Notes: generated from the sequence alone by a model not told the origin. A stretch of DNA of 64,000 nucleotides from an uncultured Nostocoides sp. (GCA_937873315.1 CALMQX010000034.1:235002-299001), one strand, 5' to 3'. Positions 43,722-51,999 are shown, counted from the stretch's first letter. A program made the numbers and translations.

Positions 43722-43895
43722 TCAGCGGCCAAACATGCGGCCGAAGAAGCCGCCGCTCGACGCGCTCTCCTGGCTCTTGGGGTGCCCGCCGCACCACTGC
43801 GACGCGGGAACGCTGGACTTGACCATGGCGACATGCTGGCCACACCCGGCCCAGGTCGTCTTGCCACACTCCCGGCACTTCACTGCTCGGCACAT
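43722..43895 (-). CDS. Cys-rich mini-protein (zinc-ribbon-like)
   Basis: 57 residues from ATG 43895 with a GGAGCA ribosome site. It has CRAVKCRECGKTTWAGCGQH and SQWCGGHP, a compact CxxC + CGxH + C arrangement fitting one zinc ion. Small proteins of this form are common in actinobacteria but not characterised. It is divergent from the CoA-disulfide reductase gene with an operator between, so it may belong to the CstR regulon. Confidence 0.82.
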   Translation of the reverse strand: MCRAVKCRECGKTTWAGCGQHVAMVKSSVPASQWCGGHPKSQESASSGGFFGRMFGR

Positions 43896-43946
43896 CTGCT
43901 TGCTCCTATCGTCAGCAACGGCCCGAACACCGGGCCGCTTCGGGGA

Positions 43947-43970
43947 CACTATACCCCAGGGGGTATAGTG
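43947..43970. promoter_or_regulatory. CstR operator 3
   Basis: CACTATACCCC-AG-GGGGTATAGTG: perfect 11-bp arms. It ends 7 bp before the CoA-disulfide reductase GTG, so it overlaps the promoter or start of transcription of that gene. Confidence 0.93.
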
Positions 43971-43977
43971 GCGCATC

Positions 43978-45666
43978 GTGAGCGAGACCCCGAACCCCAC
44001 CTATGTCATTGTCGGCGGCGTCGCCGGCGGCATGTCCGCGGCTACCAGGCTTCGCCGCCTGGATGAGTCCGCACGGATCATTGTCGTCGAGCGTAGCGGG
44101 CATGTGAGCTTCGCCAACTGCGGCCTGCCGTATCACGTGGGCGGGGTCATCGAGAAGCGCTCGGCCCTCCTGCTGCAGACACCGGCCAGCCTCGGCGCGC
44201 GCTTCGGCTTGGATGTGCGCGTACACACCGAGGCGACCGCGATCGACGCACAGGCGCAGACCATCACGCTGCGCGATCTCGCCACGGGGGTTGCGGAGGA
44301 GATCACCTACACGGCGCTGGTGCTCTCCCCCGGCGCCCGACCCGTCCGCCCACCGATCCCCGGCATCGAGCGCGCGCTCTCGCTGCGCGATATCGAGGAC
44401 ACCGATGCCCTGGTCGAGGCGGTGCAGGCTGCGCTGCCGCAGGCCCGTGGCTTCGACGACGAGCGCACCGAGGGCGGGACCGCGGTGGTGATCGGTGGCG
44501 GCTTTATCGGTGTCGAGATGGCCGAGAACCTGGTCCACAAGGGGATGCAGGTCGCGCTGGTCGAGGCCACCCCCCAGGTCATGGCGCCCCTCGACCCGGA
44601 GATGGTCGCCCCGGTGCATTCCGCCATCCGCCGGGCGGGCGTGGATCTGCGCTTGTCCCACGCTGTGACCGCCATCGGCGAACGCGAGGTCACCCTGGAT
44701 GACGGCAGCACCCTGCCGGCAGATGTCGTCGTCGCCGCGATCGGGGTGCGCCCCGACACCACACTGGCACAAGCCGCCGGGCTCACGATCGGCGAGCGAG
44801 GCGGCATACGCGTCGATGAGCACCTGCGCACCAGCGACCCGCACATCTATGCCGTGGGCGACGCGGTGGAGAAGGTCGACGGCCTGACCCACGAGGCGAC
44901 CCTGGTGCCGCTGGCCAATACGGCCAACCTTCAGGGTCGGCGCGTGGCGGACATCATTGCCGGGCTGCCAGGCACGGACCGCCCGGTGCTGGGGACCGCG
45001 ATTGTCCAGGTCATGGACCTGCAGGTCGCCGCCACGGGCTGGAACGAGAAGCGGCTTCGAGCCGCGGGGCGCGCCTATCGCGCCATTCACACCCACCCGG
45101 CCTCGCACGCGACCTACTACCCCGGCGCGGACGGCATGTCCCTCAAACTCCTCCTCGATCCGGCGACGGACGCGATCCTGGGCGCCCAGGGGGTGGGCCG
45201 CTCCGGCGTCGACAAGCGCATCGATGTGATCGCCACCGCGATGACCGGCGGACTGCGCGCGAGTGACCTGGCCGAGTTGGAGTTGGCGTACGCGCCGCCA
45301 TTCTCCTCGGCCAAGGATCCGGTGAACATGCTGGGCCACATCGCCGACAACCTGCGCAGCGGAATCGCCCACTCGATTCAGTGGCACGAACTCGCCGATG
45401 CCGTGGCCGCCGGCGCGACCGTCCTCGATGTCCGGACAGCAGCAGAGTTTGAGCGCGGGGCGATCCCCGGCGCGATCAATGTCTGCGTCGATGAGTTGCG
45501 CGACCGCCTGGGTGAGCTGCCCGATCAGGACAGCCCGATCGTGGTGCACTGCGCAGTCGGCCTACGGGCCCACGTGGCCGCGCGCATCTTGGCCCAACGC
45601 GGCTGGAGCGACGTGCGCAATCTGTCCGGCGGGTATACGACCTGGCGGGCTGGCACGGCGGCCTGA
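43978..45666 (+). CDS. CoA-disulfide reductase with C-terminal rhodanese
   Basis: 562 residues. FAD-binding start YVIVGGVAGGMSAATRLRRL, single redox Cys in SFANCGLPYH (C48), NAD-binding VVIGGGFIGVEMAENL, then a C-terminal rhodanese with VVHCAVGLRAH (Cys near 524). CoADR-RHD enzymes reduce CoA disulfide, CoA persulfide or polysulfide. It is under operator 3. It starts with GTG. Confidence 0.93.
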   Translation: MSETPNPTYVIVGGVAGGMSAATRLRRLDESARIIVVERSGHVSFANCGLPYHVGGVIEKRSALLLQTPASLGARFGLDVRVHTEATAIDAQAQTITLRDLATGVAEEITYTALVLSPGARPVRPPIPGIERALSLRDIEDTDALVEAVQAALPQARGFDDERTEGGTAVVIGGGFIGVEMAENLVHKGMQVALVEATPQVMAPLDPEMVAPVHSAIRRAGVDLRLSHAVTAIGEREVTLDDGSTLPADVVVAAIGVRPDTTLAQAAGLTIGERGGIRVDEHLRTSDPHIYAVGDAVEKVDGLTHEATLVPLANTANLQGRRVADIIAGLPGTDRPVLGTAIVQVMDLQVAATGWNEKRLRAAGRAYRAIHTHPASHATYYPGADGMSLKLLLDPATDAILGAQGVGRSGVDKRIDVIATAMTGGLRASDLAELELAYAPPFSSAKDPVNMLGHIADNLRSGIAHSIQWHELADAVAAGATVLDVRTAAEFERGAIPGAINVCVDELRDRLGELPDQDSPIVVHCAVGLRAHVAARILAQRGWSDVRNLSGGYTTWRAGTAA

Positions 45667-45704
45667 ACCGGTTGCCCCCACCTCGCGGCGACTGGGGTGG
45701 CGAC

Positions 45705-46361
45705 TTAACCGTCGGTCTTGCGCAGCAGCACCACGGTGTCGAGCGCGACGCCGCCCGGGGTGGGCTGGTGAGCATGTCCGTCGGTATGCCGGTGGCCCCC
45801 CTCTGCGGGAACCTCACGTCGACGCAACTCGGCCAGCTCCGCGACCACCGGCAAGGCATCCGCAGAAGCCACCACGTGCTCGGGGTCCTGGAGGATCTCG
45901 GGTACCTGCGGGCCGCCGACCCCCTCGGTCAGATTGCGCAGCGAATGTGCGATCACGAGCACGGCGCCACCCGGGCGCGTGGCGGCAACCGCCTGCTCGA
46001 GCGCGGCCCGCCATTGCTCCGGCGGAAGGTGGACGTAACAGAAGAGCGCGAGGTCGTAGGCCGTCCCAGGCGCGGGCTGCGTTGCATCGGCCACCAGGCC
46101 GGCGACCCTCACGGCATCCGGTCCGAGACGCTCGGCCGCAATCCGTCCTAGCCGCTCGATGGCTACCTGGGAGTAGTCCGTGGCATCGACCTGCCAGCCC
46201 TGCTCGGCGAGCCAGATGGCGTTGCGGCCCTCCCCGGCAGCGATATCGAGCGCACGGCCGGGGGCCATCGGGGCACACAGCTCTGCGACCCAGATGTTCG
46301 GGGTGGCGGACCAGACCAAGTCGCTGGCGGCATACCTGGCGTCCCAGGCGCTGGCGTCCAT
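45705..46361 (-). CDS. Class I SAM methyltransferase (TehB/TPMT-like)
   Basis: 218 residues. SAM motif I is ALDIAAGEGRNAIWLAEQGW, followed by VDATDYSQVAIE and a YDLALFCYVHLPPEQW post-motif. The C-terminus has a His-rich piece (EGGHRHTDGHAHQP). TehB/TPMT-like members methylate thiols, selenium or tellurium. It is the last gene of the rhodanese-cstR-methyltransferase operon, 6 bp after cstR. Confidence 0.87.
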   Translation of the reverse strand: MDASAWDARYAASDLVWSATPNIWVAELCAPMAPGRALDIAAGEGRNAIWLAEQGWQVDATDYSQVAIERLGRIAAERLGPDAVRVAGLVADATQPAPGTAYDLALFCYVHLPPEQWRAALEQAVAATRPGGAVLVIAHSLRNLTEGVGGPQVPEILQDPEHVVASADALPVVAELAELRRREVPAEGGHRHTDGHAHQPTPGGVALDTVVLLRKTDG

Positions 46362-46367
46362 GTCAGC

Positions 46368-46673
46368 TCAGGCCAGGGAGAGGAAGAGCTTCTCCATCGA
46401 CTCGACGTCCATCGTGTGCGACTCGGGGTCGACGATGCATTGACGCAAGCCAAGGGCGATAACCGCGAAGCCGGCGCGATCCAGCGCCTTGGAGACCGCG
46501 GCCATTTGAGTGACGATGTCCTGGCAATCGCGGCCATCCTCGATCATCCGGATGATGCCGCCGATCTGACCCTGGGCGCGCTTGAGACGCTTAACGACCG
46601 TCTGCATCTCGTCGGGGTTCAGTTCCATGCTGGGGATGATACCCCGCTGGGTATCTGTGCGCGGAGTGCTCAT
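46368..46673 (-). CDS. cstR: CstR-type persulfide-sensing repressor (CsoR family)
   Basis: 101 residues; the ATG at 46673 overlaps the rhodanese stop (ATGA), while an internal ATG at 46628 would also give a full domain. Family core KRLKRAQGQIGGIIRMIEDG. Cysteines C50 and C79 are 29 apart, as in CstR (C31/C60), and the copper ligand His of CsoR is Gly75, so it should sense persulfides rather than Cu(I). Operator 4 lies within its first codons if the upstream ATG is used. Confidence 0.9.
   Translation of the reverse strand: MSTPRTDTQRGIIPSMELNPDEMQTVVKRLKRAQGQIGGIIRMIEDGRDCQDIVTQMAAVSKALDRAGFAVIALGLRQCIVDPESHTMDVESMEKLFLSLA
46638..46655. promoter_or_regulatory. CstR operator 4
   Basis: GATACCC-CGCT-GGGTATC, perfect 7-bp arms. 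It lies between two candidate start codons of cstR, so either at the promoter or inside the coding part. Confidence 0.82.
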
Positions 46674-46990
46674 GTGCGCGGTGGCCCTTCCTCAATCGGG
46701 TGACCGGCGGCACGCCAGGCAGCGGTGCCCCCCTCGACGGACAGGGCACTGCGGCCGGTGCGTTCGAGGATCTCGGCAATCGCTGTGCTGCGGTTGCCGC
46801 TCTCACAGATCACGTGGACATCTACGCCCACGGGGATCTCGTCGAGATAGCTCATGATGCGGCTCATCGGCGCGAAGAGTGCGCCCGGGATGTGCCCGGC
46901 GACATACTCGCGCGGCTCACGACAATCCACGACGATCCCGCCCTCGGTATGCCGCTGAGCCAGTGTCGCGATATCGATCGACCTCACCAT
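46670..46990 (-). CDS. Rhodanese-like sulfurtransferase
   Basis: 106 residues from ATG 46990; the longer frame would run through operator 5. Single rhodanese domain: VDCREPREYVAGHIPGALF and VICESGNRSTAIAEIL with the catalytic Cys. Cytoplasmic sulfane sulfur carrier. First gene of the operon with cstR and a methyltransferase. Confidence 0.92.
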   Translation of the reverse strand: MVRSIDIATLAQRHTEGGIVVDCREPREYVAGHIPGALFAPMSRIMSYLDEIPVGVDVHVICESGNRSTAIAEILERTGRSALSVEGGTAAWRAAGHPIEEGPPRT

Positions 46991-46998
46991 GTGTTCAT

Positions 46999-47016
46999 GA
47001 TACCCCCAGGGGTATC
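46999..47016. promoter_or_regulatory. CstR operator 5
   Basis: GATACCC-CCAG-GGGTATC, perfect 7-bp arms, 8 bp before the rhodanese ATG in the gap after the thioredoxin gene. Confidence 0.92.
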
Positions 47017-47033
47017 GAGTCATCACCGCGAGG

Positions 47034-47405
47034 TCAGGCTTTTGTGGCCTCCGCCTCGGCAACCTGACGCCGAACGTCGGCCATGTCCAGGTTCTTCACG
47101 CCATCGATGACCTGCTCGAGTGCGGCTGCCGGCAGCGCGCCGGACTGGCGGAAGACGAGGATCCCCTCGCGGAAGGCCATGATCGTGGGGATCGAGCTGA
47201 TCCCGGCGGCGCCGGCAAGGGCCTGCTCCGCTTCGGTGTCAACCTTGGCGAAGACGACGTCCGCGTGGGTCTCACTGGAGGCCGCGAAGGTCGGGGCGAA
47301 CTGTCGACAAGGCCCGCACCACGACGCCCACCAGTCGACGAGAACGATGTCGTTGTCGGTGATGGTCTGCTGGAAGGTGCCAGCAGTGAGGTCGACGGTG
47401 GCCAT
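47034..47405 (-). CDS. Thioredoxin
   Basis: 123 residues. Active site WCGPC in VDWWASWCGPCRQFAPTF, then the cis-Pro ISSIPTIMAF. The start has a good AAGGAG ribosome site. A C-terminal extension of about 15 residues is charged. It can reduce persulfides or rhodanese intermediates. It is next to the CstR-controlled rhodanese, but its own promoter shows no operator. Confidence 0.95.
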   Translation of the reverse strand: MATVDLTAGTFQQTITDNDIVLVDWWASWCGPCRQFAPTFAASSETHADVVFAKVDTEAEQALAGAAGISSIPTIMAFREGILVFRQSGALPAAALEQVIDGVKNLDMADVRRQVAEAEATKA

Positions 47406-47584
47406 GGCGATGCTCCTTGGGGGGTGAATGAGGCTCGGCTAGGCCAACGCCAAAGGTTGCGGCAGCCATTCCCCATGCTCGCCGGATCGGCGGCGTGGGC
47501 ACACCAATCCACCCCCGCGGCAAGGACTGCGCCCCGGGCACTCACCCCTCATCTTGACAATCGGGAACAAATGGCGAGAGTATT

Positions 47585-47596
47585 TCGATATATCGA
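47585..47596. promoter_or_regulatory. PadR-type palindrome
   Basis: TCGATATATCGA, a perfect 12-bp palindrome 36 bp upstream of the PadR start. Autoregulation is likely. The rest of the gap 47406-47631 shows no gene. Confidence 0.6.
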
Positions 47597-47631
47597 CGTA
47601 AGCACCACGATGCACACAGAAAGGCACCACC

Positions 47632-48297
47632 ATGCATCCCTTCATGACTCACTCTCACCAACAGCCACTCCCCTTCGGGCCGAAGGGTCCACGCCGCGGC
47701 CCACACGGTCATGGCCGTGGGCGCGGCCGCGGGTTCGGTCCGGGCTTCGGTCCGGGAGGACCTGGTTTCGAGCCGGGTGACGCACCCTTCGCGGCCTTCG
47801 GGCCGTTCGTCGGCGGGCCCGGCGGCCCTGGACGCGGACGTCGCGGCCCCGGTCGCGGGCGTCGCGGCGATGTCCGCAATGCGGTCCTCGCCTTGCTCGC
47901 CGAGGGCCCGAAGAATGGCTACCAACTCATCGCCGCGATCTCGGAAAAGACCGAGGGTCTGTGGCGACCGAGCCCCGGCTCGATCTACCCCGCCCTGGGG
48001 TTGCTCGAGGACGAGGGCCTCATCGAGCCGTCGGAGACCGAATCAGGGAAGGCGTTCGCGCTGACTCCGGCCGGGCGTGGCTATATCGAAGAGCACGCCG
48101 ATGAACTCAAGGAGCCCTGGGCCAAGGTGGCCGGGCCGCACGCGAGCTTCCTCGACGTTCGCTCCGAGATCCGACAGCTCGCGATGGCGGTTCAGCAGGT
48201 CGTCATGACCGGCGACAAGGACCAGATCGCGGCCGCTCGCACGGTTCTGGATGACGCCCGCAAGGGGATCTACCGGATCCTCGCCGGCGACGCCTGA
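47632..48297 (+). CDS. PadR-family regulator with Gly/Arg-rich N-terminal tail
   Basis: 221 residues. Residues about 12-78 are a His/Gly/Arg/Pro-rich tail (PRRGPHGHGRGRGRG, GRGRRGPGRGRRG) of RGG-like character. The PadR winged helix begins near 79 with VRNAVLALLAEGPKNGYQLI and SPGSIYPALGLLEDEGLIEP. A C-terminal helical dimer part follows. Effector unknown. The target may be its own promoter. Confidence 0.9.
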   Translation: MHPFMTHSHQQPLPFGPKGPRRGPHGHGRGRGRGFGPGFGPGGPGFEPGDAPFAAFGPFVGGPGGPGRGRRGPGRGRRGDVRNAVLALLAEGPKNGYQLIAAISEKTEGLWRPSPGSIYPALGLLEDEGLIEPSETESGKAFALTPAGRGYIEEHADELKEPWAKVAGPHASFLDVRSEIRQLAMAVQQVVMTGDKDQIAAARTVLDDARKGIYRILAGDA

Positions 48298-48308
48298 CCG
48301 AATGACGG

Positions 48309-48346
48309 AAGCGCCGGAGCCCGCAAGCCTGCGGACTCCGGCGCTT
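48309..48346 (+). terminator. Rho-independent-type terminator after padR
   Basis: AAGCGCCGGAG (48309-48319) pairs with CTCCGGCGCTT (48336-48346) and an inner CCGCA/TGCGG; a short T run follows. It lies 12 bp after the PadR stop. Confidence 0.85.
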
Positions 48347-48443
48347 TCGTGACCTCACGCAACACTGCCCGAGGTCGCTGCACGAGAGGACCGCCCTGAG
48401 ACGGGCCCGGCCCACTCTCACCCGGGATGACAGGGTGGCGGGT

Positions 48444-49006
48444 ATGGCCCCCTCGGCGACGCGCCCTCCGATCGCGCTGCCGGCGATCCTGGCAGCGCTC
48501 GCCATGCTCGGTCCTTTCAGCATCGACACGGCCTTCCCGGCATTTGCGCAGATGCGTTCGGACTTCGGGGTCGGGGCCGGGCAGATGCAACTGGTCGTCA
48601 GTGCCTACCTGCTGGCCTTTGCCGCGATGAGCCTCTTCCACGGGCCAATTTCCGACGCGGTCGGCCGCCGGTGGGTCATGCTCGTCGGAGTCAGCGTCTA
48701 CACCGCGGCCTCAATCGGCTGCGCGCTGGCGCCCTCCCAACCTTGCAACTCACCGCCCTAGATCTCTTCCCGCAGCGGCGCGGGACGGCCGCCTCGGTGA
48801 TGACCTTCATCGCCTTGACCGTCAACGGGGTGCTGGCCAGCGCGCTCGCTCCACTGGTGACCGGCAGCCTGCTGACCTTGGCGAGCGCCGCGCTGGGCTT
48901 GGTGCTGGCCGGGCTGCTCGCCTGGGCGAGGTACCTGCGCTCGTCGCAGCCGGTGACGGAACCGCCGACAGTTCCGCAGACTCTGGAGCCGACCGACCAG
49001 ATGTGA
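48444..49006 (+). pseudogene. MFS drug transporter, internally deleted
   Basis: The first part (48444 to about 48740) reads as the N-terminal three helices of a Bcr/CflA MFS protein (GPFSIDTAFPAFAQMRSDFG then DAVGRRWVMLVG). The frame then jumps: the last part (about 48735-49006) in another frame reads as the C-terminal helices (TALDLFPQRRGTAASVMTFI). The middle, some 200 or more codons, is missing at a junction near 48735-48745. So it is a deletion plus frameshift, not a functional transporter. Confidence 0.85.
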
Positions 49007-49032
49007 CCTCGACGGTCGTATGCTCGCCTGTC

Positions 49033-50505
49033 ATGACGCATCAGCTCATCGGCGGCGAGCGCCGCACCGGATCCGGAGGCACCTTCGAGGTGCTCGACCC
49101 CAGTACCAATGAGTCCATCGAGACCGTGCGCTTGGCGACCGCCAGCGATGTCGACGCTGCCGTGGGTGCCGCGCGGGCGGCATACCCGCAGTGGTCCACG
49201 GCAACCCCGGTCGAGCGGGCCGGAGTGCTGCACAAAGCGGCCGCCCTGCTGGAGGAGCGGGCCAGCGAGATCGCCGAGCTCGAAGCCCGGCAGGCGGGTA
49301 AGCCGATCCGCCTGGCCACCGAGTTCGATGTCCCGGGCACGATCGATAACACCGCCTTCTTTGGCGCGGCCGCGCGGCGGCTCGACGGCTTGGCCCAGGG
49401 CGAGTACTCCGGCGATCACACCAGTTCGATCCGCCGCGAGGCCATCGGGGTCGTCGGTTCGATCGCCCCCTGGAACTACCCGCTGCAGATGGCGGCCTGG
49501 AAGGTGCTCCCGGCGATCGCGGCCGGCAACACCATCGTGCTCAAGCCGGCCGAGATCACCCCGCTGACCTCGTTGATCTTCGGTGAGATCTTCGCCGAAG
49601 CGGGCGCTCCGGCCGGCGTGGTCAATGTCATCACCGGTACTGGTCCCGAGGCGGGCGCGCACCTCGTGGGTCACCCGCAGGTCGACATGGTCTCGTTCAC
49701 GGGTTCCACCGGCGTGGGTCGCCAGGTCATGGCGACCGCGGCCGCCACCGGAAAGCGCGTGCACCTGGAATTGGGGGGCAAGGCGCCCTTCGTCGTCTTC
49801 GAGGACGCCGACCTGGACGCCGCAATCCACGGCGCCGTGGCAGCGTCCCTGATCAACGCTGGTCAGGACTGCACGGCTGCCACCCGAGCCATCGTCCACC
49901 GCTCCGTGTATGCCGCCTTCGTCGATGGTGTCGCAGAGCTGATGTCCGCGGTCCGCCTCGGCCCGACCCTGGATCCCGAGACCGACCTCGGACCGTTGTC
50001 CTCCCCGGCGCACCAGGCCAAAGTGGCCGGGATGGTCGACCGCGCCCGGGCGTATGCCGTGGTCCGCAGCGGCGGGCGTGTGCCCGTCGGCGATTTGGCC
50101 AAGGGCTGCTACTACGAACCCACCCTGGTGGCCGATGTCCCGATCGGCTCGGAGTTGTGGACCGATGAGGTCTTCGGGCCGGTGCTTGCGGCGGTCCCCT
50201 TCGATGACGACGACGAGGCCATCCGCCTGGCCAATGACACGGCGTACGGCCTGGCCGCCTCGGCCTGGACGCGGGACACCTATCGCGCTGGTCGGGCGGC
50301 TCGGGAGATCCGCTCGGGTTGCGTGTGGGTCAATGACCACATCCCGATCATCAGCGAAATGCCTCACGGTGGTTTCCGCGGGTCCGGCTTCGGCAAGGAC
50401 ATGTCGCCGTACTCCTTTGACGAGTACACCAACATCAAGCACGTCATGCATGACATCACTGCCTCGGTCGAGAAGACCTGGCATCGAACGATTTTCAGCA
50501 TTTGA
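49033..50505 (+). CDS. Aldehyde dehydrogenase (aminobutyraldehyde-type)
   Basis: 490 residues from ATG 49033. It has FTGSTGVGRQVM (NAD fold), ELGGKAPFVVFEDAD (catalytic Glu) and AGQDCTAATRAIV (catalytic Cys). The closest-looking members are gamma-aminobutyraldehyde dehydrogenases, from putrescine breakdown to GABA. It is paired with a class III aminotransferase 9 bp downstream. Confidence 0.9.
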   Translation: MTHQLIGGERRTGSGGTFEVLDPSTNESIETVRLATASDVDAAVGAARAAYPQWSTATPVERAGVLHKAAALLEERASEIAELEARQAGKPIRLATEFDVPGTIDNTAFFGAAARRLDGLAQGEYSGDHTSSIRREAIGVVGSIAPWNYPLQMAAWKVLPAIAAGNTIVLKPAEITPLTSLIFGEIFAEAGAPAGVVNVITGTGPEAGAHLVGHPQVDMVSFTGSTGVGRQVMATAAATGKRVHLELGGKAPFVVFEDADLDAAIHGAVAASLINAGQDCTAATRAIVHRSVYAAFVDGVAELMSAVRLGPTLDPETDLGPLSSPAHQAKVAGMVDRARAYAVVRSGGRVPVGDLAKGCYYEPTLVADVPIGSELWTDEVFGPVLAAVPFDDDDEAIRLANDTAYGLAASAWTRDTYRAGRAAREIRSGCVWVNDHIPIISEMPHGGFRGSGFGKDMSPYSFDEYTNIKHVMHDITASVEKTWHRTIFSI

Positions 50506-50514
50506 GAGGACGAC

Positions 50515-51894
50515 ATGACCACCTTTGACGAGCCCGTCATCACCCCGGACCCGCAACGCGGCGCGGCCATCGCGGCCGACGACCGCCGTCATGTCTTCCA
50601 CTCCTGGTCGGCCCAGGCCCAGATCAGCCCGCTGCCCATCGCGGGTGCGAGTGGTTCGTACTTCTGGGACTTCGAGGGCAAGCGATACCTGGACTTCACC
50701 AGCCAGTTGGTGAACGTCAATATCGGTTATCAACACCCCAAACTCGTCAAGGCCATCCAGGAGGCCGCCGCCCGGCAGTGCACCATCGCCCCGAGCTGGG
50801 CCGACGAATCCCGTTCTGAGGCAGCGCGACTCATCGCTGGACTGGCGCCTGGGGATCTCAATCAGGTCTTCTTCACCAATGGTGGGGCCGAGGCCACCGA
50901 GAACGCGATGCGGATGGCTAGGCTGCACACCGGACGCCAGAAGGTGCTCACGGCATACCGGTCCTATCACGGGGCCACCGCTGGTGCGATCACTGCAACC
51001 GGCGACCCACGGCGCTGGCCGAGTGAGCCGAATGTGCCTGGCATCGTGCACATTTGGGGCCCCTACCCGTACCGCAGCGCCTTCCACTCCAGCACCGCCG
51101 AGGAGGAGACGCAGCGCGCCCTGCAGCACATCCGCGACACCCTCATGGTCGAAGGCGCGCACACGGTTGCCGCGATCATGCTCGAGACCGTTGTCGGGAC
51201 CAATGGGATCCTGGTCCCGCCGCCCGGCTACCTCCAAGGGATCCGCGAGATCTGCGATGAGTTCGGCATCGTCTACATCGCTGACGAGGTCATGGCCGGC
51301 TTCGGTCGCTGCGGCGAATGGTTCGCCGTGGACCACTTCGGCGTGACCCCGGACCTGATCTGTTTCGCCAAGGGCGTCAACTCCGGTTACGTGCCGCTGG
51401 GCGGCGTGGTCATCTCGGACCGGATTGCCGCGAGCTTCCAGGACCGCGCGTTCCCCGGCGGGCTGACCTACTCCGGTCACCCATTGGCCTGCGCCAGCGC
51501 TGTCGCGAGCATCACGATATTCCAGGAAGAGGGCATTCTCGACAACGTCCGGACGCTCTCGGACAAGGTGATTGCGCCGCGTCTGGCCGAGATCGCCGAG
51601 AAGCACCCGAGTGTCGGCGAGGTGCGCGGTCTGGGCTTCTTCTGGGGGCTCGAGTTGGTCAAGGACCGGCAGACCCGCGAGCCCCTGGTGCCCTTCAACG
51701 CCTCAGGTGCCGCGGCGGGCCCTATGAACGAGTTCGCAGCGGCCTGCAAGGCGGAGGGCATGTGGCCCTTCGTGCACTTCAACCGCACCCATGTGGTGCC
51801 GCCGTGCACGATGACCGAGGAGGAGTTGCAGACCGGGCTCGACATCCTCGACAGCGCCCTGGACGTGGCGGATCGGCATACGACGCAGAGCTGA
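50515..51894 (+). CDS. Class III aminotransferase
   Basis: 459 residues. PLP-binding Lys lies in FAKGVNSGYVPLGGV, with DEVMAGFGRCGEW before it. The group includes taurine-, beta-alanine- and putrescine/GABA-type transaminases. Paired with the aldehyde dehydrogenase, amine catabolism (putrescine or omega-amino acids) is likely. Ribosome site GAGAGGA. Confidence 0.9.
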   Translation: MTTFDEPVITPDPQRGAAIAADDRRHVFHSWSAQAQISPLPIAGASGSYFWDFEGKRYLDFTSQLVNVNIGYQHPKLVKAIQEAAARQCTIAPSWADESRSEAARLIAGLAPGDLNQVFFTNGGAEATENAMRMARLHTGRQKVLTAYRSYHGATAGAITATGDPRRWPSEPNVPGIVHIWGPYPYRSAFHSSTAEEETQRALQHIRDTLMVEGAHTVAAIMLETVVGTNGILVPPPGYLQGIREICDEFGIVYIADEVMAGFGRCGEWFAVDHFGVTPDLICFAKGVNSGYVPLGGVVISDRIAASFQDRAFPGGLTYSGHPLACASAVASITIFQEEGILDNVRTLSDKVIAPRLAEIAEKHPSVGEVRGLGFFWGLELVKDRQTREPLVPFNASGAAAGPMNEFAAACKAEGMWPFVHFNRTHVVPPCTMTEEELQTGLDILDSALDVADRHTTQS

Positions 51895-51911
51895 GCACAC
51901 GGCATACCCCT

Positions 51912-51989
51912 CCGGCATACGGCTCGTGCATGCTGCTCCGGCATACGGCTCGTGCATGCTGCTCCGGCATACGGCTCGTGCATGCTGCT
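51912..51989. repeat. Three perfect 26-bp tandem repeats
   Basis: The unit (CCGGCATACGGCTCGTGCAT + GCTGCT) occurs at 51912, 51938 and 51964 without any change. Each unit contains one copy of the over-represented word GGCATAC and one GCATGC palindrome. It is in the convergent gap after the aminotransferase. Confidence 0.95.
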
Positions 51990-51999
51990 CCGGCTGTCA

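Noticed and set aside
46368..46673. Copper-sensing CsoR
   Set aside because: The Cu ligand His is Gly, and neighbours are sulfur genes; no copper transporter is near.
48691..51606. 971-codon frame antisense to the dehydrogenase and aminotransferase
   Set aside because: Very long but only the mirror of two real genes with high GC at third positions.
51912..51989. CRISPR array
   Set aside because: Repeats are adjoining with no spacers and no cas genes nearby.
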